Part shown: piece by piece, positions 8,476-17,089 of the stretch | Layout of the letters: every line of letters begins with the position of its first letter | Numbering within the stretch: the stretch's first letter is position 1 | Source: Thermoanaerobaculia bacterium | GTDB taxonomy: Bacteria; Acidobacteriota; Thermoanaerobaculia; Multivoradales; JAGPDF01 | Length of the DNA: 49,476 nt | Direction of reading: 5' to 3' | NCBI GenBank assembly: GCA_018057705.1 | Contig: JAGPDF010000031.1 | Span: 1 to 49,476, forward strand | The notes under the pieces: model-generated | Seen by the model: only the letters and a program-made list of their open reading frames with translations | Database searches by the model: none | What the model was told of the DNA's origin: nothing | Translations under genes and position numbers: made by a program

Positions 8476-9639
8476 GTGGTCCAGCCGAGTTGGATGCTGA
8501 CTGGCAAGAGCCTCGGCGCGATCTTGCTTGGAGTCCTCGTCGGAAGTAGCAGCTTCGGCCCCCAGTCTGCCTCTGCGCAGACGGTGACATCGATTTCGGA
8601 TTCCACGGCGAGGATCTCGGCAGGGTCCAGGCAGGGCGTTGCTAAAGGTATGACCGGCAAGCTCTGCGTAGACGAAGTGGTTTCGGGCCAGAGTTTGGAA
8701 GTGTGCGCAGCGACCTTCGAGGTGGTTTCGGTTGCCGATGTGAGCGCGACGGCGAAAATCACTGGCGGTGAGGCGCGGGCGGTTACGGTGGGTCACCTCG
8801 CCAGATTCGCTCAGCCGTTGAAGCCGGTGGAATCGGCGAGAGCGCCGGTCGCGAAGCTAGCCGCTGACTTGCCGTTAGCACCTCCAAAGAGTCCCGCCGC
8901 GGAGGAACTCCTCGCCCGTGGCAATCGGCTCTTCGACGTGAAGGATTGGAAAGGCGCGGCAATCGCTTTCGGCGACTTCGTTGCGCAATTTCCGGGCCAC
9001 GTCGACGTCGACTATGCTCGCAAGCTCCTTTCAGCTTGCGCGGAGCGCGAATTGGCCACTGCCGGCGAGGTCGCCGAAGCCAAACGGAAAGCAGCGGATG
9101 CCGCAAAGGCGGCCGACCTCATCGCTCGCGCGGAACGGCTGCTGGTTGCGGAAAAATGGGCGGAAACCAAAGCGCTCGCGGAGGAAGCAATTGCTCTTGA
9201 CCCTTCCCAAGAAAGGGCCCGCTCGTTGATGGCACTCGCCGAGCGGCAGCTCTCTGTTCCAGAGCGCACTGCGCCGGAGGTGGCGGTGCAACTGGTGATT
9301 TCCGCAGAAATGAGGAAGGCTGGCATGCCGAACCCGGATTCTCACTGGAAGTGTGCAGTCTTCGACGGCGCCGGAAACAACCTCTGCGAGACCGATGACC
9401 TCTACCTGAGCGGCGAGGACCGCGTCCACGCCAGTGGTACCTGTCCGATTGCTGCAAGGCGTATCGATTCACATCTCCTATGTGTGCAGTTTCAACCTGG
9501 CTACGGGCAGGTAGCGGCATCGAGGAGTTTTCCATTGGTTCTCGAAGGTAACCGATTCCCTCGAGTAGAGGTCAACGTGAAGTTCAGGACCGCGAAGTTC
9601 ATGGGTAGCCCGGTCATTGAATCGGTGGCCATCGAGTAG
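8476..9639 (+). CDS. Exported array paralogue with unknown C-terminal domain
   Basis: 387 residues. GTG 8476 is preferred because AAGGAG lies 7 bases upstream; an in-frame GTG at 8437 overlaps the preceding stop but adds an Arg-rich stretch ahead of the signal peptide. Signal peptide cleavage is expected at SASAQ. The array module follows, then a linker, then the shared TPR-like block (AEELLARGNRLFDVKDWKG). A C-terminal domain of about 120 residues is rich in beta-prone segments and has four Cys (SHWKCAVFDGAGNNLC, GTCPIAARR, HLLCVQF) that could form periplasmic disulfides. I do not recognise this domain. It is the intact counterpart of the shortened copy just upstream. Confidence 0.7.
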   Translation: MVQPSWMLTGKSLGAILLGVLVGSSSFGPQSASAQTVTSISDSTARISAGSRQGVAKGMTGKLCVDEVVSGQSLEVCAATFEVVSVADVSATAKITGGEARAVTVGHLARFAQPLKPVESARAPVAKLAADLPLAPPKSPAAEELLARGNRLFDVKDWKGAAIAFGDFVAQFPGHVDVDYARKLLSACAERELATAGEVAEAKRKAADAAKAADLIARAERLLVAEKWAETKALAEEAIALDPSQERARSLMALAERQLSVPERTAPEVAVQLVISAEMRKAGMPNPDSHWKCAVFDGAGNNLCETDDLYLSGEDRVHASGTCPIAARRIDSHLLCVQFQPGYGQVAASRSFPLVLEGNRFPRVEVNVKFRTAKFMGSPVIESVAIE

Positions 9640-9749
9640 TGGCGGCCGGGCTTGAGAGGGACAGGGTCAAACGGTGTTGTGCGGGGAATTGATGGACTAG
9701 GCGCTTGCGATAACGCACGAGTCGCGCCTGACCGACATTGAGCCGGAGT

Positions 9750-10317
9750 ATGAAACCAGCGGGGGCGTTTGTTGGAGGAGTCACGGTGGATCCCAAGTCG
9801 CCGGAGTCAGACCGTGCTCTCGCTTGCACTCGCGATAGTGGGCGGACACTTCGATCACGGCCCGCCGTGGCGCATACTGTAATTTCGATTTCGGGCTCGA
9901 CAATGACAACCTCCGCGGGAGCGAAGCAGAGTGTGGCGTAGGGGATGACCGGGAAGTTGTGCGTGGACGGGGTGGTATCCGGCAAGAGCATGCCGGTCTG
10001 TGCAGCGACAACGGAAGCGTTTGCGCCTCTATGCGGACGGCTCGTTTTCGCGAGAAGTTGGGGCAGGTGCATCCTCGCTTTCGTGGGAGGTAGGTCGCTG
10101 GATCTCGACGCACGAAGCTCATGCCACTCCCTCCGGTCAAGTCGTTCTGAACTACGTACAGCTCGCAGACGCGGAGGGATGGAACGCGATGGACTCACCT
10201 CGATTTGAGATCAAGGGCAAGGCTGCGGAGCTCTTCTACTTCCTCGACGGTGAGGGGCCGGAGGCACTCGTCAGGTTCCAGCGACTGGGAGAAGCGCCGG
10301 GGGCGCCGCCGAACTGA
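9750..10317 (+). pseudogene. Decayed array paralogue (nonsense codon plus frameshifts)
   Basis: ATG 9750 opens a frame that reaches the array module (VISISGSTMTTSAGAKQSVA), then stops at TAG 9940-9942 exactly where functional copies have Lys in GVAKGMTGKL (AAG to TAG). The same frame continues with MTGKLCVDGVVSGKSMPVCAAT, then loses homology near 10010. A shifted frame (10000-10317) carries an unrelated-looking tail (LYADGSFSREV, VVLNYVQLADAEGWNAMD). The signal peptide also seems shifted: the hydrophobic stretch VLSLALAIVGG is in a different frame from the start. At least three lesions make a functional product unlikely. Confidence 0.7.
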
Positions 10318-10379
10318 ACCCGGGAGAGAACCCGAAGGTTTGACGCTTAACCCATGAAGGCTGGCAAAGGAGACAGATT

Positions 10380-11540
10380 GTGAAGCTTTCGATCGACGAA
10401 TCGCCCCGACCGATGCGCCGCCAGCTCTGCGCTCTGCTGGCCGGCCTCGCCGTCCATTTCGCGCCTACACTGGTGTCAGCGCAGAGCGTGACCGCCATCT
10501 CGGGTTCGACGGTGACGCTCTCCGCCGGCGCGAAGCAGGGTGTCGCAAAGGGGATGACCGGGGTTCTCTACGTCGTCGACGACGTGGCCGGTCAGAAGAT
10601 GGAGGTCAAGGCAGCGCGTTTCGAAGTGACGGCCGTCGCGGACGGGAGCACCGCGGCGCGGATCACGGCTGGCGACGCGGGCGCGGTCTCCGTTGGGCAT
10701 CGGGCGCGGTTCGACCAGCCGCTCCAGCCGCCGGCGGCGACGACGGCCGCTCCGGCTGCGAAGCCCGCCCCGCCCGCGCAGGCGCGCGCCGCGACCGCAG
10801 AAGAACTCCTTGCAGCCGGCAATCGCCTCTACGACGCGCAGGACTGCGCGGGAGCCGCGGCGAAGTTCCGCGAGCTCGAGAATCGCTTCCCGCAGCATTC
10901 CGAGGCCGGCTATGCTGCGAAACTCGCCGCGACCTGCGAACAGCGTGCTGCCGCCGCCCACGCCGAAACAGAGAGAGCCGTCCGCGCCGCCACCGCCAGC
11001 GCCGGCGCGGACGAGATCGCAAATAGGTCGCGCCTCCTCCTCGGAGCCGGCCAGCTGGACGAAGCGGGAAGCGAGGCGAGACGCGCGCTCGACCTGGATC
11101 CCAAGAATGAAGTTGCAGTGGCTGTTCAACGTGAACTGAAGCAGTTCGAGTTTGGATATGTGGTTGTTTGTCAACCTCCGCTAGGGGTGACCACCAGCTG
11201 CGAGGCGTACGTAGATGGCGAGAGGATAGCTAATTTTGGGGGCAATAATTACGGAACTCATGTGACGTCGAAACAGTGTCACTGGTCAAAGGTGAAGCCC
11301 GGGCAGCATGACGTGGTGTTGCGCTGTGAGGACAAGAACTTCTTCGGCAAGCCGGAGTCGAACCTGCACGCAATCGTAACCAACGGGGGCTCGGTAGTTG
11401 TAGATTTCGGAGTCTGGGCTGACTTCAAACTCAAGATGCGGGCATGGATGGTTGAAGAGCGCGATTTCAAGGAATTTCTTCGTGGCGTGGAGGGCCTTCC
11501 TGGCGATGTTCTCAGAGGAATTGCCACTTCCAGCCAATGA
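10380..11540 (+). CDS. Exported array paralogue with PEGA-like C-terminal domain
   Basis: 386 residues from GTG 10380, preceded by AAAGGAGA at a good distance. A signal peptide ends VSAQ (about 35). It carries the array module (VTAISGSTVTLSAGAKQGVAKG, AARFEVTAVADGS), an Ala/Pro linker, the shared TPR-like block (AEELLAAGNRLYDAQDCAG...FRELENRFPQHSEAGYAAK) and a C-terminal segment (about 255-355). In that segment CEAYVDGERIANFGGN, VKPGQHDVVLRCEDKN and GGSVVVDFGVW follow the rhythm of PEGA or carboxypeptidase-regulatory-like beta sandwiches. In this copy the module's usual two Cys are lost (VLYVVDD instead of KLCVDE, VKAARFEV instead of VCAATFEV). It is the last gene of the plus-strand arm and faces the caspase operon. 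Confidence 0.7.
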   Translation: MKLSIDESPRPMRRQLCALLAGLAVHFAPTLVSAQSVTAISGSTVTLSAGAKQGVAKGMTGVLYVVDDVAGQKMEVKAARFEVTAVADGSTAARITAGDAGAVSVGHRARFDQPLQPPAATTAAPAAKPAPPAQARAATAEELLAAGNRLYDAQDCAGAAAKFRELENRFPQHSEAGYAAKLAATCEQRAAAAHAETERAVRAATASAGADEIANRSRLLLGAGQLDEAGSEARRALDLDPKNEVAVAVQRELKQFEFGYVVVCQPPLGVTTSCEAYVDGERIANFGGNNYGTHVTSKQCHWSKVKPGQHDVVLRCEDKNFFGKPESNLHAIVTNGGSVVVDFGVWADFKLKMRAWMVEERDFKEFLRGVEGLPGDVLRGIATSSQ

Positions 11541-11556
11541 CGCGGCGAATTGTGGC

Positions 11557-11752
11557 AAGTGCCGTACTTCGGCTACGACCGGCACCGGATTAGAGCGCTT
11601 CGGTGGGGGTCTTGCGCTCCTCGAGGGGGACCTGGATGGGGCGGAGGGGCGGCGCTGGGGAGCAGGAGATTGAGCGGACGTCCGTAAATGATGATGGCGT
11701 GCCAAGAGGTCCGGGTGCCTCTCTCGAGCTAGGCGACAAGGGGGAAAGCACC
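11557..11752 (-). pseudogene. Remnant of a second caspase-like gene (C-terminal end)
   Basis: Read on the minus strand, this stretch encodes LERGTRTSWHAIIIYGRPLN, which aligns with LESGTRTSWRALILQGSPLN near the C-terminus of the caspase-like protein at 12385-13587. After a frameshift it continues as PIQVPLEERKTPTEA (against PTQLTLEERLYTPDM), and after another as PVPVVAEV (against FVPVRVVEE). Differences between the two DNA copies fall mostly on third codon positions, so both evolved as proteins before this one broke. A stop lies just before LERGT. No caspase catalytic region could be found further upstream (11753-12384). Confidence 0.6.
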
Positions 11753-12384
11753 TATGGAATGCGCGCGGACGTCTCTACCTTCCTGGAGTGTCCGCGCCCG
11801 AGCCTCTCTCTCGCGAAGACTCTCGTTGCGCCGTCGGCTCGGGGCTGCCATTTCTTTGTGTTCATTGCGGCCCCTTTTGTGAGGCGAGTGCGCGAGAGAA
11901 CGATCGCGCGATGCGCGGGCGCTCCGCGGCCGAGTTGACCGAGTTCGCATCGAGGGCGACAAGCGTCAGGTGGTGAAGCGGCCTGTCGACCCATGCATCG
12001 CGCACGCCCTGGACGGTGCCTCGCTTCGCCTGCGGGAATCTGCACTGGGGGCGCCCGCCGACGGCGCTCTAGACGATCGGCCCGGAGGTCCGAGGTCCTA
12101 GTGTGCAGCAATGCGCGGAAGGCCGGACGATTCCAACCGCGCATTATGGGGCGGCTCCTGCCTGGGGCAACGACCCGAAGAGGTCGCGCGTCTCGAAGCG
12201 CAAAAACTATTCGCCACGCAACCGCGACGACAAGGACGGGCTAGGTTGTGCACGCACGAGCAATCCGGATCGATTCGGATCTGGCGGCCGGAACCGAGTC
12301 CCCCATGGCCGCTTCGAGACCACCTCCTTCCCGTTCTGCTCGTTGCGTGACGGCACCATTCTCGGTCGCTTGTGCTGGGCTGAA
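11753..12384. other. Intergenic region without a supported gene
   Basis: About 630 bases between the caspase remnant and the intact caspase gene. Both strands have only short frames with poor starts. The best is a minus-strand open frame at 11862-12068 containing WVDRPLHHLTLVALDANSVN, which looks protein-like but has no good start and no family I recognise. The area probably holds further decayed sequence. Confidence 0.45.
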
Positions 12385-13587
12385 TCAGTGCGCGGCTGCT
12401 GACTCTTCGACGACTCTGACAGGAACGAAGCTGGTCATGTCGGGGGTGTAGAGGCGCTCTTCTAGGGTGAGTTGGGTGGGGCGGGAGGGGAGGCGTTGGA
12501 GGGGGAGGAGGTTCAGGGGGCTTCCCTGGAGGATCAGGGCGCGCCAGGAGGTGCGGGTGCCGCTTTCGAGGGTGGCGGTAAAGGAGACGTAGCCCTTCCC
12601 TGGCGGCAGTCCTTCCGGGCGGATGGCGGCGCGGACGAGGAACTGATTGCCTTCGGGCTCCACCTTGAAGGTGACGTGGAGCGTACCCATGGCTTCGACG
12701 GACTTTGCCCGCGCACCGAAGATGTCGACTTCGGGGACCAGCGAGAGGGCGATAGGAGCGCTCGCCGAACCGGTGCGGATGAGCCAGGGCTGCTGCACTC
12801 TCCCGGCGGTCCGGCCCCATTCGAAAAGCCGGCGCTCGGTGTAGAGCGCCGCCTCGTCGAGAGAGATCCGGCCGTCGTGGTCACGGTCGACTCCGGCGGC
12901 GCCACCGAGCGCTTCGATCAGGTAGTGGGTGAACACCCCGCGGCGGAACTCGTCCGACTCGAAGCTCTCCTGCCCGAGGCGGGAGGAGGACAGAACCGCC
13001 GTTCCGGTAGCTCCCGACTCCAGAGCGTCGGCAAGTGTGTAACTCATTGCCCCGCTGGGCCCGCCTTTGGACATACCGCTGTGGCAGGCGTCCAGCACGA
13101 GCATCCGCGTCTTCACCGGCAGGCTCCGCAGAAGACGGAAGAGCTCGGGGACCGGGAGACCGGTAGTCTCGACCTGCTCGACGGTCGTCTCGTTCAATAC
13201 GAGTACCGGACCTGCGGCAGTTTCGACTCCGTGAGAAGAGACGAAGACGAAGAGGGTGTCCGAGAGGCCGACCTGAGTTCGCAGAAGCTCAATCTCCTCC
13301 TTCACGCGGGCCGCGGTGGCTTGGACACCGGCGTTTCCTGCCAGGAGCCGGATGCGCTCGGGGGCGTATCCCCCGTGTGGACTGGATAGCAGTGCCTCGG
13401 CCAGAGCGCCAGCGTCGCTGGCCGCAAAGCGGAGCGGCAGGATGCTCGAATCCCGATAGTCGGAGACTCCAACGAGCAGTGCCCACCGCTTCGCTGGCTC
13501 CTCCGCAGCAGGTGCAGTGGTTGCGCTGGCAAGGGCGAGGAGCAGAAGCGCACCGAGCGTGAGGCTCGGGTTCCGGCAGGAGAGCAT
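12385..13587 (-). CDS. Exported caspase-like (peptidase C14) protein
   Basis: 400 residues. A signal peptide ends near APAAE (about 28). The caspase/metacaspase p20-like domain follows (35-225): WALLVGVSDY opening strand, catalytic His119 in VSSHGVET, catalytic Cys168 in VLDACHSG, then VLSSSRLGQESFES and GVFTHYLIEAL. A perfect EF-hand-type loop, DRDHDGRISLDE (234-245), suggests Ca2+ binding, which activates several metacaspases. The last ~110 residues are beta-rich and unassigned; this part is duplicated as a remnant at 11557-11752. The family cleaves after Arg/Lys or Asp, but specificity cannot be read here. It is the last gene of a minus-strand operon, 8 bases after the propeller gene's stop. 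Export makes a periplasmic or extracellular role likely, unlike typical cytoplasmic bacterial caspases. Confidence 0.85.
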   Translation of the reverse strand: MLSCRNPSLTLGALLLLALASATTAPAAEEPAKRWALLVGVSDYRDSSILPLRFAASDAGALAEALLSSPHGGYAPERIRLLAGNAGVQATAARVKEEIELLRTQVGLSDTLFVFVSSHGVETAAGPVLVLNETTVEQVETTGLPVPELFRLLRSLPVKTRMLVLDACHSGMSKGGPSGAMSYTLADALESGATGTAVLSSSRLGQESFESDEFRRGVFTHYLIEALGGAAGVDRDHDGRISLDEAALYTERRLFEWGRTAGRVQQPWLIRTGSASAPIALSLVPEVDIFGARAKSVEAMGTLHVTFKVEPEGNQFLVRAAIRPEGLPPGKGYVSFTATLESGTRTSWRALILQGSPLNLLPLQRLPSRPTQLTLEERLYTPDMTSFVPVRVVEESAAAH

Positions 13588-13595
13588 TCGAAACC

Positions 13596-15704
13596 TCAGC
13601 CCCCGGTTGTCAGGACGGCGAAGTCGGCGAGCGTCTGGGACGAGAACCCGGCTACCGCATGGGCCCGAAGCGAGGTCCTCTTCTCCGAGGGTCGTTGATA
13701 GACGAGGCTGAACGCGACGTCGGCCTCGATCCGTCCTTGACTCGGCAACCGCATCTCATCGAGCAGTTCGCCGGTACGAAGGTCGACGCGCTGAATCGCG
13801 TGGCCCTTGCCATCTCCCGTCTGGACGATGTCGACCCGAACGAACGGGTCTATCAGGCGCTGCCGGGCCTGATAGCGGTCGAGCGCCCGTTTGCCGTAGT
13901 TCTGTGGGAGGCCCGAGGCGATCGCTTCCGGAGTGCGTGCCGAATCGGCCAGGAGTGCAAGTCCAGCCACGATGGCGACACTGCCGCCCACCAGCAGAAT
14001 GTCCTGGGCAATCTTGGATCCGACTTCGCCCGCACCGACAGCGAGAACGAGTCCTCCGATTGCCATTGCGATTGCGATCTTGCGCTGCTTCTTTTTGAGC
14101 TCCGCCGCAAGCTCGAGGTCCTCCGGGTAGACCGGGGGGCGCGGCTTGGCGCGGCTCCAGACACGTTCGAGACCACTGCCGGTCAGCGAGTAGGCCACGT
14201 CCTCGTCATCGGATTCGATGAGCACGCGGTCCTCGTCCAACCAGCGAACCCGGTGGTTCCGGTCGACGGAAGCGAAAGTGGGTTTGCCCTTGTCTGTTCG
14301 CTCCTGGGGGTAGCGCGCGATCTCCAGCCCGGTGGACGTATCGATCACCACCATTCGCACGAACGCCGGATTTCCCCATTGATAGAGAGTGCCGATCGCG
14401 CGGGTGCCGGCGGGGGAGCCGATGATGTAGCCCGGCATTCCCCGCTCGTCGATCTTGTGCGCCCAGAGCGGCTGGCCGCTCACCAGGTCGAGGCAGCCAA
14501 ATCCATCGTCTGCGGCGAGATAGACCTTGTTATCCGAAACGGCGAGGTTGTTGACGTCGTCCAGCTTGCCGGGCGTCTTGCCCTTCCAGAGTGGGTTCTT
14601 TTTGAGATCTTTCTTCGTGGCGGCGCGCAGGTCGAAAGCCTTCAGATCGTCGTCTTCGGCGAGAACCAGGACGTGCTCCTCAATGCCGATGTGCTTGTCT
14701 TCGACGCTGTACTCCCAGAGGTCTGCGCCGCTGAACAGGTCGAGAGCGTGCACGTCTTCAACCTCTTGTTCGATGATTCGCCCTTCGTGAAGGTAGTACT
14801 TGATGTTCTGAGGGTCGTTGATCTCGCGGCGCCATCGTGTCTCACCGGTCAGCAGATCGAGGAGGTAGGCACCGCCGCTGGGCTTCGAGAGCTCGTCTGC
14901 GGCGTAACCTCCGAAGGGGACGAAGGACTTGAGCAGGGATGCGCCAATGGACTTGCCGATCGTCTTGCTGACGGAGATCGGGTCGATCGTCTTGAGAAAG
15001 AGAGAGTGCTTGTCGTAGATCGGGAGAACCAGCAGGGGGTCCTCGATGATGGCGCCGGCATTCCTCCAAATAACTTCACCGGTAAACTGATCGATCGCCA
15101 TGGTCAGGCCGACCTTCTTCTCTTCCCCTTTGGCAGGCGGAGCGCCGGGGTTCTGGACGCCAAGGAAGACAATGATGCTGGTCTGGACGACCTCCAGGAG
15201 GGAGTCTAGCTCCGCGACGATGGGAAGTTCCCAGATCCGCTCGCCAGATCCGCCTTCCATGCCGACGACTCGCGACGAGAGGCCGACCACGACAACGCCG
15301 AGGCTCGTGCTGTGGAACCAACGGACCTCTTCGCCGAAGTCCTGTTCCCACACCTGTTGCCCGGCTTCGATCGCGGGCGGAACTACGGGAAGCTCGACCT
15401 CGGTGGCCTCGAGAGTGGCGGGCGGAATGTCGATCGGCGTGCCGAGAACGCTCTCGGCGCCCGCCGCGGAAGGATCCGGCAGGCTCTTGGCCGCAGGGTC
15501 TGTGGCTGCCGCTTCGGAGGGCACCTCCGGGGAGGGTGCGCTTGGCGGATCCTGGGCAGCCAGGCCAGGAGGAAGCGTTAGTGCCATAGCCACGAGAGCG
15601 AGATGAGCACCCAGGCGGGTGAACGGTCCGAACGAGCTCTTCCGCCATGAACCGAGCCAATCACGAGTAGCGGGTCCGGCCAGGAGTTGCCGATGAGCGT
15701 TCAT
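13596..15704 (-). CDS. Membrane protein with PQQ-type beta-propeller repeats
   Basis: 702 residues. An N-terminal hydrophobic segment (ALVAMALTLPPGLAAQ, about 35-50) acts as signal peptide or anchor. A Pro/Ala/Glu-rich linker follows, then PQQ/Trp-docking-like propeller blades in 115-480: WEQDFGEEVRW, DQFTGEVIWRN, LLTGETRWRREIN, LFSGADLWEYSV, LVSGQPLWAHKI. About residues 550-605 hold two hydrophobic helices (AIGGLVLAVGAGEVG; VGGSVAIVAGLALLA) and a short region follows with one more blade-like motif (VDLRTGELLDEMRL). Such propellers are mostly protein-interaction scaffolds (as in BamB) rather than enzymes. The operon order OmpA-like protein, propeller, caspase suggests an envelope complex. A soluble quinoprotein dehydrogenase is unlikely because its catalytic residues are not apparent. 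Confidence 0.7.
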   Translation of the reverse strand: MNAHRQLLAGPATRDWLGSWRKSSFGPFTRLGAHLALVAMALTLPPGLAAQDPPSAPSPEVPSEAAATDPAAKSLPDPSAAGAESVLGTPIDIPPATLEATEVELPVVPPAIEAGQQVWEQDFGEEVRWFHSTSLGVVVVGLSSRVVGMEGGSGERIWELPIVAELDSLLEVVQTSIIVFLGVQNPGAPPAKGEEKKVGLTMAIDQFTGEVIWRNAGAIIEDPLLVLPIYDKHSLFLKTIDPISVSKTIGKSIGASLLKSFVPFGGYAADELSKPSGGAYLLDLLTGETRWRREINDPQNIKYYLHEGRIIEQEVEDVHALDLFSGADLWEYSVEDKHIGIEEHVLVLAEDDDLKAFDLRAATKKDLKKNPLWKGKTPGKLDDVNNLAVSDNKVYLAADDGFGCLDLVSGQPLWAHKIDERGMPGYIIGSPAGTRAIGTLYQWGNPAFVRMVVIDTSTGLEIARYPQERTDKGKPTFASVDRNHRVRWLDEDRVLIESDDEDVAYSLTGSGLERVWSRAKPRPPVYPEDLELAAELKKKQRKIAIAMAIGGLVLAVGAGEVGSKIAQDILLVGGSVAIVAGLALLADSARTPEAIASGLPQNYGKRALDRYQARQRLIDPFVRVDIVQTGDGKGHAIQRVDLRTGELLDEMRLPSQGRIEADVAFSLVYQRPSEKRTSLRAHAVAGFSSQTLADFAVLTTGG

Positions 15705-15739
15705 GGAAGGCTCCCAGAAGCAGCAATAAATGATGCGAG

Positions 15740-16675
15740 TTAGTCGTAGGGACGGAGGATCGTGACCCGCCGGCTCTTTTCCCGGTTCTCTACACCCCTG
15801 TTGAGTACCGGTACCTCAGAGCCTCGGCCGGTCGGCTCGAGAGCGACGCTGACCTTTGCCTTCTGAAGGAAGGCGAGTACCGCGGCGGCTCGGGCGCGAG
15901 AAAGAGCTACGTTGTGAGGCTGAGAACCCTCGCTGCTCGAGTGCCCCTCGATGATGTAGCGCTCACCGCTCGAAGCCCGGCGAAGCGCTTTCGCGAGCTG
16001 ATCGAGCTGGCTGGTCGACAGGGGCAATAGCTTGTCGGAGTCGACATCGAACAGGACGGTCAGGTTGATTCCGAAGCCTTTCGCGCCCACGAAGTTCTCA
16101 TCGGTCGGCTTGCCGGCGAGGGCCTTGGGTCGAACGGACTTGCTGCCAATCTGGAGCTGCGAGGTGATCTCTTCGTCCGATTTGAAGGCGAACTGCGTCG
16201 CGCCGTCGGTTTCCCGGACGGTCTGGGGAGCGAACTGCGCCTCGATCACCTTCTGGTCTTCTGGGCTCTCCGCGAGGACCAGAGCCGACTGAAGGTAGAT
16301 CTCGGCGCCCTCGGCGTCGCCCTCCGCACGCGCGACTCTTGCCAGGCCGATCAGCGGCTGCGGATCGCCAGCGCGCAGCGCCAAAGCTGTCCGATAGGAC
16401 AACGAGGCGGGCTCGAGCTGGCCGAGCCGCTCCTGGGCTTCCCCGAGAGCAAGATGGGCGGCGGGGCTGCGAGCGCAGTTCAGGACCAGACTGCGCGCGC
16501 GAGCCTCATGGTCGGTCGGAGCTAGAGCTCGTAGGTCCCAGGCTGCGGCTGCGATGGCGGCCTCGCCGCAGTCGAGCGGCGCATCTGCTCGAGCCTGGAG
16601 CGCCCCGACGGAAAGCGTCAGGAAAGGCACAACGAGAGCAGCGCTGGTCAAGTCGGTTCTTGAGAATCGCGGCAT
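15740..16675 (-). CDS. Exported TPR protein with C-terminal OmpA-like peptidoglycan-binding domain
   Basis: 311 residues from the ATG at 16675, where a signal peptide begins (MPRFSRTDL..., cleavage near ARA|D). The frame stays open to 16999, but that extension has no signal features. Residues 35-160 contain TPR-like helices (AAHLALGEAQERLGQ, SYRTALALRAGDPQPL). The last ~115 residues form an OmpA/MotB domain: LFDVDSDKLLP, IIEGHSSSEGS, NVALSRARAAAVLAFL, GRGSEVP, EKSRRVTI. This domain binds diaminopimelate of peptidoglycan non-covalently. It is the first gene of the operon with the propeller and caspase-like genes (35-base gap to the propeller) and probably tethers their complex to the cell wall. 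Confidence 0.8.
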   Translation of the reverse strand: MPRFSRTDLTSAALVVPFLTLSVGALQARADAPLDCGEAAIAAAAWDLRALAPTDHEARARSLVLNCARSPAAHLALGEAQERLGQLEPASLSYRTALALRAGDPQPLIGLARVARAEGDAEGAEIYLQSALVLAESPEDQKVIEAQFAPQTVRETDGATQFAFKSDEEITSQLQIGSKSVRPKALAGKPTDENFVGAKGFGINLTVLFDVDSDKLLPLSTSQLDQLAKALRRASSGERYIIEGHSSSEGSQPHNVALSRARAAAVLAFLQKAKVSVALEPTGRGSEVPVLNRGVENREKSRRVTILRPYD

Positions 16676-17089
16676 GAAGCGGACAAAAGCAAGCACCGCG
16701 CCAGGAGAGTTGGGCTGCCTCTTTCCACCTTCCGGAGATCGAGGCGGTGGCCGTGCTTGCCCCAGGGAATCGAGTACTCGCAAGGTCTCGCGGTTCGGGT
16801 TTTCGGGTTTCGGGCACCAGGGCATCGAGCCGCGGGGGACTCGCTGCTCGGGAGCGCTTAGCGAGTGCGCGCCGACTGCCAAGTAGATGCGCGCGGAGTG
16901 AAGGTAGTGAGCGGCGCCCCATCGGCAGTTTCCAGTTGTTGCGCACCACTCATGGATGGTCGCCGTCTTGCAGCCCGGAGATCGGGAGGGGTCAGGCATG
17001 GCTTCGAATCTCCAGGCTGGAAAGCCGAAGGTCGAGATCGCCAGAGCTAGCCATCGATCGCGTCGAACAGAGCTGAGAGGGGGATCGCA
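16676..17089. other. Divergent intergenic region
   Basis: About 410 bases between the OmpA-TPR operon and the lipoprotein gene. It must contain both promoters. I could not identify convincing -35/-10 boxes, operators or a gene. Confidence 0.4.

Larger units (their letters stand above)
4980..10727 (+). repeat. Six dispersed copies of one N-terminal module
   Basis: A unit of up to about 240 nt encoding the same exported module recurs at about 4980-5217, 6659-6897, 8186-8365 (truncated), 8578-8820, 9873-10010 (broken) and 10482-10727. The common protein core reads V-S/A-I-S/A-GSTVT-I/L-SAG-K-QGVAKGMTGKL, then VSGQ, CAATFEVVSV and ARITGG. The spacing of Gly and Val residues suggests a compact beta barrel of the kind seen in FlgT-C or MreC-like domains; this fold guess is inference. 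Nucleotide similarity is high enough for homologous recombination, which would explain the deleted copy at 8082-8440. Confidence 0.7.

Noticed and set aside
11559-11585. GTGCCG/CGGCAC stem after the 10380 gene as a terminator
   Set aside because: The loop is 15 bases, there is no T-run, and the region overlaps the caspase remnant.
11862-12068. Minus-strand open frame of about 68 codons containing WVDRPLHHLTLVALDANSVN
   Set aside because: It looks protein-like but has no good start or RBS and no family I can name. It was kept only as a note on the intergenic region.
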